Position numbers and translations under genes: made by a program
The notes under the pieces: model-generated
Told to the model about the DNA's origin: nothing
What the model saw: only the letters and a program-made list of their open reading frames with translations
Databases searched by the model: none
In this document: positions 52,267 to 60,000 of the stretch, one piece after another
Layout of the letters: every line of letters begins with the position of its first letter
How positions within the stretch are numbered: the stretch's first letter is position 1
Assembly (NCBI GenBank): GCA_002633005.1
Contig: NMRA01000087.1
Coordinates: forward strand, 885,990 to 945,989
Direction: 5' to 3'
DNA length: 60,000 nt
Source: Phoronis australis
Taxonomy: Eukaryota; Phoronida; Phoronidae

Positions 52267-55200
52267 CTGCAAAGAAAACCAACATAATAACTGGACCAGA
52301 GAGCAAAATGTACCATATTCTTGGACACTTTCAGTGAAGACATCTGCCATAAACTAAATTCTACCTCACCTTTGACTTTACTTAACCTGTCTATAAACAT
52401 GTGAAGGTGTTTCTATGGAGAAATGCTCTAATTTGAGGAGGCCAGCCTCCCGTTCAGTAATGCTAGGACCTCGTTAAAAAGCAAGACTTCGCGAGATTAC
52501 ATGAGATATTGCCTTGCATTTTAAATGAGAACACATGACTTTGACTAGGTTTTAGCTAGGTCCTAGGGTCTACTTAACGCACGGCAGGTTTTAGCAGTCA
52601 TGGTTATAGCAATGACCAGGCATACAACTTCTGATAAATCAAGAAATGTCAACCCAAGACAATAAACTGATACCACTGTGAACATGGATGTATACCAAAT
52701 GAGCTTATCCTGGGATTTATTTTCCCAATCATGTTCATTCATAGTGTTTCACTTCGTTCAGCTTTAAAATAACCAAAAGACAACAGATTTAACACTGACT
52801 CTAGCAGAGCTCAGGAACTTTAAGCAGTTGAGTTACAGGGGTTAATCTTGTGTATTCTGACAGAGGGTATTTCCATTTACATAACATAGGATCAATCGGA
52901 TGTGCCCTAATTTGAGAAGTCGTGGTTGTAGTGATCATGGTAACATCAATGACAACACATACAACTAGGTTGGCCGTTCTTTAGTCAAGAAATGTCAGTT
53001 ACTTAAGCTTCAGAACTTCCAAGTCACACTAACAATGAATTCTTAAATTGCTTACGGCATGAAAATCAATCTGCAGTGTTAATATTCAACATTTCAGCTA
53101 TCACCAGCATTATATCGTACGGTGTCCAACATTCCCAGGGGAGTTGGGATTCCAATTTACCATATCACTGGGTACATAGAGTGAAAAACGTCCATTTGGG
53201 TTGATTTTTGGGCAATAACTTTTCATTAAGAAATATTTTACTAATAATACCTGACATAGAAAAGGCTTTCTGAAAAAAGAAAGAAAGAGTGCTGTGTTGT
53301 TGAGTGAATTTAGTTGGCGAAAAAAATCATATCTCTGGCAGAGCATGCCACCCATAATTCTGAGAATCCCTGCCAGTAAATCTCCAGTTAAATGCTTACA
53401 CACAGACAAAATAGTGACTACACAAATTCCATTACAGCTCTGAGCTAGATGCATTCATACTTTTAAACAAAACACTACAGCAAAATGGCACCAATTGGGG
53501 ACTCAAACTAAGTGACGAGTGATTTATGTGGAAAAGATAAACACCAAATAAATGCAAAAAAGCATTTAAAGACTTCCACTATAGCCATCATCTGACAATG
53601 ATTTTGAGTAACTGTGGGCTTTCACAACAATTTCAGAAGCCTTTGAAAAATTAAAAAGATCCAATTTAGCAAATTACTTTAATTTGTCCGGAATTGGTGA
53701 GATTTTTTTTGTGGTTGTGTTTTCTACTGAACACATACAAGTGAATTGCTCTCATCTATGCAGTGAGCCACTGGGCTCACAACAGCAACAGAGAAACAAC
53801 AACTGCAAAAGGCTCTGTCAACAGGTGTCGTTAAATAATGCATGTCTACCATTTAGAAATTTATTGTTCAGCAAGACAGCACCACCTTTATCATAACGCA
53901 GATACGTACGGGTGATAAGCATGGGGTGGTTTTAACATACAACTAAACAATGGTCAAATCTATGTTAAATACACCACTGGCTATTAACCTTTAGAGCGCC
54001 TGTTTGCCTAATTGACAAATGAAGGGGTAGCGTATGTTTTTAGTCGAACGAAATTATGGTAGAAGTAGTAGAAGTTGACAAAAATGTCGACAAAAATGAC
54101 AAAAGTTTGAAAAGCAGTGAATTAAAAATATTAGAAAAAACAATGTCTAGCTTCTTCTTCTCAATAATAACTGAGATTAATTGAAGTCTTGTGTTATCAC
54201 TATATTTATTTATTTATTTATTTATTATTGTGATATTTAAAATGAGGGTGGCCTCTTCAGTGATAGCACTGCTTTCCAAATCAGGCTGTTCAATGTGTTC
54301 AACTAAGTTATGGATCACAGATTACGCTTGTAAAACAGATTTAATTTTTGTTGTACAAGTTGCACAATAATCCTCCTGTTGCCAGGCAATGGTTAACTTG
54401 AATGTCACTATAATTAATGTAGAGAGAAGAAAGCTCCCTCGCACTAATCTCCGCCTTGAGTATAATCAATGGAAACATAGCCCTGCATGTAATCCAATTT
54501 GTTGACAGTACTAACGCTACTCTTTACACAACATGCCCTCACTGTGAGTACGCAGATAAACCAATGTCTGATCAGTTTCACAAAAAAAAGCCAAAATTAT
54601 TCTTTCTTCATTTTTCAAAGGTACTAACACTGCTACAAAAAAAAAAAACGTTTGCTAGCAGCCAAGGTAGAGAACTTAAAAACCATGAACAATTCATTTT
54701 ATGCTGAAACTGCATTTCCACCAGTTTACCTGGCTAAACCACGAAAATCAAATTAGGCCTTTTTCTCTTACGTTATTCTTTACTGTGATGAGATTCCATT
54801 TCTGTTTCAAACTTGCAATTTTAAGGTTGGCCAACCCCAACCAAGACTGAAGCATTTTCTTGGGTCACCGATATTTCAATGTTCTTATAGGACACAGAAA
54901 TAGAATCTTATCCAAAGGAATATTAGGAGATCAATCATATGAGAGTATAAGGCTAGCCAAACAGGGTGAAATGCGTGTTTAACTAACCTTTTATGAAAAA
55001 CAAAAACAAAAACAAATGAAATTTCACTAGTCTACCATATTGAGTCCTAATTTGGTGAGACCACCAAGTCATTTTTGACACCCATACAAGCAGACAGTCA
55101 GACAATACAGAATCAGAGTATTTGGGTGCTTAGTATGACGTCATTTTGACATTTGGACCTATTCAAAAATATTAGAATGCCAAAACTAAAAACAATAATA

Positions 55201-58200
55201 TTAATAAGGCCAAATTTGTGTAGTACTGTAAATTACTAGGCACATAGAAAATTATTATCTGGCCATGGACATGGTCAAGCGTAATCTTTCTCAAAGTCTA
55301 TTCACATCAAATAACCAGTCAAAAAACATATAAAAAATCCTAAACTAAGGCAATTCTCATTTTTCTATTGGATGGCTAGTAAAGAACTGACGTAAGCCTT
55401 CTCAATGCCCCAGGAGCATACAAAGGGTACAACCATTGTCAGAGCACACCCATTAATACAAACACATAATTTTGTAAAAGAAAATCAAGTGCTAAATTGT
55501 CTCCGGGTTACCTGAATTGCAAAAAAATCCCAAGATCCGTAAAATTTTTGAAATGTGATGTGACTGTGCATTTCTGTTCCTATCTGTAGGTCCACATTGT
55601 GTCATACAAGTGGCAGATACATCCTCACTAAACATTCGAATGCGTTCCTTATAAAATACAAGGCTTGATTTGGCGACCTGCATCTCGCCAATTTGACCCT
55701 CAGATTTTGTTTTGCAACACGGTAAAAGTCTCAAGTCGCCACAAAATCACGAGTTGCAACCAAGTCAGAAGTCAGCCAAGTAAAAATCGCCTGAAATTCA
55801 TTTCAAAATTTGTGGAGTCTCCCGAAATTTACAAATTCTTCTGTGAAATCAGTAGCATCTACCACCCTCAACACACATCGGAGCACATGCTCAAATTACA
55901 GCAGGAAGTAAATGGACATGAATCGGAATTGATCGGCAAAAACTGACAATGGTTGCACTTGACTGACAGTTACATTCGATCAAACGGCTCAGAAATCTGA
56001 TTGGTCTGCTTTCTCCTGAGGTATGAGCTGAATGGCAAATCGATCTATCACTATTTTTCCAATTTACTACAACAAGGACACAGTAGGACTTTCACAATTT
56101 CTTGCGTTTGCAAGCACATTATATTTTTCCATTTGGCGACCTGGGAATTTCGCCAGGTCACATTTGGCCAGTCCATGTTATGCTAAGAGTCGAACCCTGA
56201 AATAGAAACCCCAGTTCAATAGTGCTGACCCAGGGGGGAAGTAGACTCCAGCACTGGGAAGCTACAAACCACAGTCACACTTGGCATCTGATTGGTGATT
56301 GGCTGGAAATCCAAGTCATGAATACATTAACCCATTTTACATCCCAAAAGTAAGTCAACCAAAATAAACAATGGTGGCATTCCTTTTAATTAGTATAATC
56401 CCAATATATTTTTGCCAGTTCCAACAGCCACTTTCCTGCCACTGGGTTTCTTCTGAAGTTGGCGATTCCAATTATATTTAGCCCTGGTACTCAAGGTTGG
56501 TATTTCTGTAATGTGTGCGCCAGTTAATTCTGTCTATTTCAGTCAACCCCAATGGATGACTTAATCTTCACTAGGAGACCGTGTTTTTAAGAACTGAATA
56601 AACTCAGCACCAAAAGCAATTCCGCATAATGGGTAAGGGAGCCACCACGTGATTAATCATTTGTGCCACCCTTGCTTGGCTGGTGCCATCTAGTGATTTT
56701 CACTTCCCCACCACTGTGTTACCGTATTCGCCGTAATAACCGCCCAGGGCGCTTAGAAAAGCTCGGTTCAGGGGGGGCGCTTATTATAACCCAAGGCGGT
56801 TGAAACCCGGTCTCCGAAACGGGTGAAATCGGAAGCTAAGATTCATCAAATTTACGCTCTGTGATGTATATGTAATCTATGAAAGACTTTCAACAAAACT
56901 GTGGTGCATTGCTATCAAACTTTGCTGCTAAATTGCGATCATTTTACAGAAAATTGTGCTGAAATCCCAGGGCAAAAACTTGCCGACTGACTTCAATGCT
57001 TAAATAAAAATGGTTTCGACTCAAAGCAAATTACCTGAAATCCTCATTAAGTTTTATAAGTAGCGTCTCTAAGATTTTTTTAGTTCCCGTGGAGTCTGGA
57101 TCAACGGCAGGTTTAAGTACAAATCTGTGCAAGATCGTGCCATCTACATGTATGATCGGCAACACGGCGAGAAAAATGTCTGGACGAACACACATGTTGT
57201 GACGTTTGTTTTGAAGTTCGTCTGCGAGTAAGCGAGTGCGTGCGTGTCACTAGAGTTCGTTTGCCAAAGCAGAGACCGTCTTTTGGCCAGAGCTACGCAA
57301 TCTAACTAGCTAGATGTGTCTAAAGAAATTTGCACAAGCAGTAGGCATAAACCAGAGCGTGTTTCATTCAGCACTTGCTGGTCTCATGCTAAAAACTTTG
57401 ATTCGACATTTATCTCGGTAAGGCCCATATTAGTCGCCGTGTAGCTGGATACGTACGTACCGGTAACTATCTGACAGTTATTTTTCGGTGTAAGGGTGCG
57501 TAAGCATTCACTGTCAGTTGTCATTTTATCGGATATTCAGCTTAAAAACACCAATTATGGTTCATCAAACAATCCATCTAAAAATAACGCAAACATATTT
57601 TATAGTATTAGAAATTGTCGGAAATTAGTGCCAATATTCATTTCTTGCCGATGCTATGCTACCCGTTTCATGAATGGATAGTTCCCGACTAATGTCTTTG
57701 ATGACAGGTTCATATATGTAGCACGCACTTCCTGGCCATGTGCGTTTAACACCGAGTTATTTTTATTCATGAGACAATCGATGTGCCTACTGAAAGGTCA
57801 GACCATAGTGGGACACGGTCGTCGCGAGAGGGTAGCAACGCTGTTGCGTTCTTTTTGAAGCGCTGCGTTACTTTGAAGTGTAAAGTCACAGCTAAATACA
57901 AACGTAGCAGTGCCGCTGGTGGTCTAGAAGACCCGTGCAAAAATTTTTTTGATAAATTGAAGACGTTACTGTAGCCGAGTTTTAGGACTGTAGGTACATC
58001 ATTGTTCGCATGTACGCGTTCATGGACTGGGCACTTATTTCAGCAAAGTCTGAAAACGCGTGGGGGGCGCTTATAGGGGCATGGGCGGTTATTACGCCGA
58101 ATACCGTAACTGTTTATTTCATATAACAACGACTCTTCAATGAAAACACGGTGAAAATTCTTCAGTTTTGGGACAGTCAATAAATTTTTCTTGATTTTGA

Positions 58201-58671
58201 AGATCAGGTCATGGGCGATTTTGGAATTCACATATTTCTCAACTATTGAGCAACAGAATCTGAAAGGAGACTTTGTAGTTTATAAAATTATAAAAAATGG
58301 CCACCAATGCTACATTTTCATGAGTCCTCATAGTGTGAAACATCGAAGCGAATCATCAATTGTCACTGATTGTAATTCATGAATTTGGATGGCAAAGTAG
58401 TGCCTATTTCTAAAATTTGGTACAACCTCATCCCTTGACAAAACAATTTTTCTTTGTCCCAAACTGGAGAATTTTTACCGGAAGTATTTAGTTTGAGCTC
58501 CAATAGCCAATTTTATTCTTTAATGACATATAAGCACACACTTACTCAGAAATATGTACAAAAAGCGGTTCCTGCTTCGAGTTTTCTGGTACGATGAAGC
58601 CGTGTCCAGCGTTGCGACAGAAATTCTTCACAACACCTCGTTCCCGACGGGTGTCTTTGGCTTTTTCAGAC
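52080..58671 (-). CDS. CARHSP1: CARHSP1/CSDC2-type cold-shock-domain protein, last two coding exons, N-terminus missing
   Basis: Single-stranded nucleic-acid-binding cold-shock protein of the CRHSP-24/PIPPin family, which in vertebrates binds and stabilises mRNAs and is a calcineurin-regulated phosphoprotein. The two exons join in phase and give 103 residues: ERGVVKNFC, the RNP1-like GHGFIVPEN, the RNP2 LFVHISD, then EGEYVPKEGD, IPPKNEKLQA and LAPGVLHEKW, which are diagnostic of this family against Y-box or LIN28 proteins. The tail ends PPEISPSTSPRKF with proline-directed Ser/Thr. The Arg-rich N-terminal exon was not found up to 60000 and probably lies beyond the edge. CSDC2 is the alternative family name. 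Convergent with PMM2, as in vertebrates. Confidence 0.92.
54203..54227 (+). repeat. (ATTT)n microsatellite
   Basis: About six perfect ATTT units. Confidence 0.9.
54711..54975 (+). mobile_element. MITE family B, copy 3 (hairpin, best preserved)
   Basis: Ends TGCATTTCCACCAGTTTACC and the inverse of GCATTTCACCCTGTTTGGCT. Inner arm GATGAGATTCCATTTCTGTT matches the inverse of the right arm (GATAAGATTCTATTTCTGTG). The centre is the palindrome GGTTGGCCAACC. Confidence 0.7.
55640..56180 (+). repeat. Dispersed repeat family C, copy 2
   Basis: Shares CTCAGATTTTGTT..GCAACA, TTGCAAGC..CATT, GACCTGGGAATTT and CATTTGGC with 37443-37930. TTTGGCGACCTG occurs near both ends. A 93-codon open frame (55665-55946) overlaps it and is not a supported gene. 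Confidence 0.5.
56722..58106. mobile_element. 1.4-kb TIR DNA transposon (family G, element 2)
   Basis: Ends GTTACCGTATTCGCCGTAAT and the inverse GTTACGGTATTCGGCGTAAT, both continuing AACCGCCC, about 28 bp with two mismatches. Flanks give either a TA or a TGT target duplication. The subterminal AACCGCCCAGGGCGCTTA and GGCGCTTATAGGGGCATGGG boxes are of the same style as element 1. Interior frames (for example 57783-57974) have no recognised transposase motif. Confidence 0.75.
58546..58671 (-). CDS. CARHSP1: CARHSP1 exon with both RNP motifs
   Basis: 126 bases: SEKAKDTRRERGVVKNFC, then GHGFI and EPLFVHIS. Acceptor TTTTGCAG; donor TCTGA|GTAAGTG. It needs two bases from an upstream exon that is not seen. 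Confidence 0.93.
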
Positions 58672-60000
58672 CTGCAAAACAAGTGATTCCTGAAAAGTCT
58701 TTCAGTGTGTAGGTAAGGATGTAGATTTACATGCAGATGTGCAGTTGTGGCAGGGCATTGATGGTCGAACAACAATCGGACAAATTGTCACAAGTGCCTA
58801 TGCAACAACTAAGCTCAGGTCTTCGAAGGAAGTGTAATCAGCCCCCCATCAACTTTTTCCCAGTGCAAATGCCTTGTGTGAACTGATAGTGTCAAGGTCT
58901 GCAGGAAGTAATTATCAGCCACATTCTTGTTTACTAATAGTTTCATGTGGATGCAGTAATATCTCACCAATTTAAGACACAATATGGCAAACAAGTAAAA
59001 TTTCATTTGACATTTTCTGTAAACATTTTGTAGCACCAAATTACATGATTTGCCAAGTTCAAGTTCTGAAAAATAATTAACATTAACATTACAATGCGTT
59101 TCAAAATAGCCAGCATTCACAACAATAAAAAACTTTGAAAAATACAAAAAGGACGACTCTGACAATTATTTTTGTCATAAATTGGCGAGACTTTTCTATT
59201 CTTTGCTTCAGTGCCAAACGCGCAATGCAACTTTCCTCTAAACCCCTTCCACCTTGACACTGGGAGCAGGTTTGTCAAGGGAACTAGCTGTCTGACGACA
59301 ATTAGGGTCAGGTCGAGCCAACAGAGGGCGCAATCGAGATTACCTCATTATAGCCATGCAACTGAACAAGAATTCACACTGCACAGGTACTTCCACTTGA
59401 CCCAAAACCAATATTCTGGGGAACAAACCAGAATGCTAATCAGGACAATTGTCTTTCTGCTGGTTGCTAAGTTCCTTGTCTGATTCTAATTTCCCTAGCA
59501 ACAACAGCCACTTCTGGTGGCAGGTGCTTTATTCTGAGATAAACAGTTGATAATCACAACATAGTATGTTGTTATAAAGATAAAACCCAGCTGAAGTATA
59601 AGAAAGACTTTTAGGATTTCGGACATAATATAGTGGAAATGTGGAATTTTTTAAACATTTTTTAATAAAGATATTACAACTGAGACAGATTTACTTCATT
59701 AACAATACAGTATGAACAGATCTAACAAAATTTGGACTTTTCAGCAACGTAGTCTCTCAGGAAAATGTGGCAACAGTAACCTACGCTGTTATTTGATGCA
59801 GTCGTTATTTAGGACATTTTTGAACCAAATAACAGAGTTCAGCTTAGTTACTGAAATGTCTTGATATCCATCAGCATGATTCTTTAGCTGTACTCAGAAA
59901 CAACTATTTAAGCACAAGAAGGTATGTTACTTAAGCTAATTTAACCACCCCATCATGCACCAAGATCACTTTCATATATTGTGGATTTGCACTGACGTCC
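58672..60000. other. Upstream part of CARHSP1, intron
   Basis: Contains MITE family A copy 4. I looked on the minus strand for an Arg/Ser-rich N-terminal exon with the required phase and did not find one. Confidence 0.5.
58956..59195 (+). mobile_element. MITE family A, copy 4
   Basis: About 240 bp. Left AATATCTCACCAATTTAAGA, right end the inverse AATTGGCGAGACTTTT. Interior ACACAATATGGC, TGTAGCACCA, GTTCAAGTTCTG and GACAATTATTTTTGTC are shared in order with copy 3. Confidence 0.7.

Larger units (their letters stand above)
52267..58545. other. CARHSP1 intron (6.3 kb)
   Basis: Holds an ATTT microsatellite (54203-54227), MITE family B copy 3, repeat family C copy 2 and TIR transposon element 2. 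No other gene recognised on either strand. Confidence 0.5.

Overview
This is an intron-rich nuclear window from an animal. It is AT-rich, all three genes are split by GT/AG introns, and the non-coding DNA is packed with diverged MITE-like repeats. The proteins are clearly metazoan. I cannot name the species; a marine invertebrate (deuterostome or lophotrochozoan) is a guess based on repeat style and compact introns. One ambiguous base (n at 47440) indicates a draft assembly.

Three real genes are supported, and almost every other open frame is a shadow or transposon debris. (1) SNX14, minus strand, 38566 down to the left edge: 24 coding exons encode about 749 residues (two N-terminal membrane helices, a C/H knuckle, PXA, RGS, PX, and the start of the nexin C-terminal domain). 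The last roughly 170-200 codons lie beyond position 1. (2) PMM2-type phosphomannomutase, plus strand, 38795-49220: complete, 8 coding exons, 251 residues. (3) A CARHSP1/CSDC2-type cold-shock-domain protein, minus strand: the last two coding exons are at 58671-58546 and 52266-52080, and its N-terminal exon(s) lie beyond the right edge or were not found.

Layout. 1-18.5 kb: SNX14 exons 24 to 4, with a ~145-bp tandem array at 9.0-10.3 kb. 20.2-34.3 kb: SNX14 exon 3, then a 14-kb intron containing a tRNA-like SINE head, decayed open frames, a minisatellite and a 2.4-kb TIR transposon. 34.3-38.6 kb: exon 2, intron 1 and exon 1. 38.57-38.79 kb: a 228-bp shared promoter region between the SNX14 and PMM2 start codons. 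38.8-49.2 kb: PMM2, whose intron 2 carries a 0.7-kb foldback with THAP-like reading frames at its heart. 49.2-52.0 kb: the PMM2/CARHSP1 tail-to-tail intergenic region. 52.0-58.7 kb: CARHSP1 with a 6.3-kb intron holding a second TIR transposon of the same style. 58.7-60 kb: upstream CARHSP1 sequence with one MITE copy.

Functionally, SNX14 is an ER-anchored sorting nexin active at lipid-droplet contacts, PMM2 makes mannose-1-phosphate for N-glycosylation in the cytosol, and CARHSP1 binds mRNA. They do not form one pathway. The order matters because SNX14 and PMM2 share a divergent promoter here, and PMM2/CARHSP1 are also convergent neighbours in vertebrates, which suggests an old linkage. I found no wholly new gene system. 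The most original material is the pair of related GCCC-boxed transposons, the THAP foldback, and a tandem duplication that copies an SNX14 splice acceptor.
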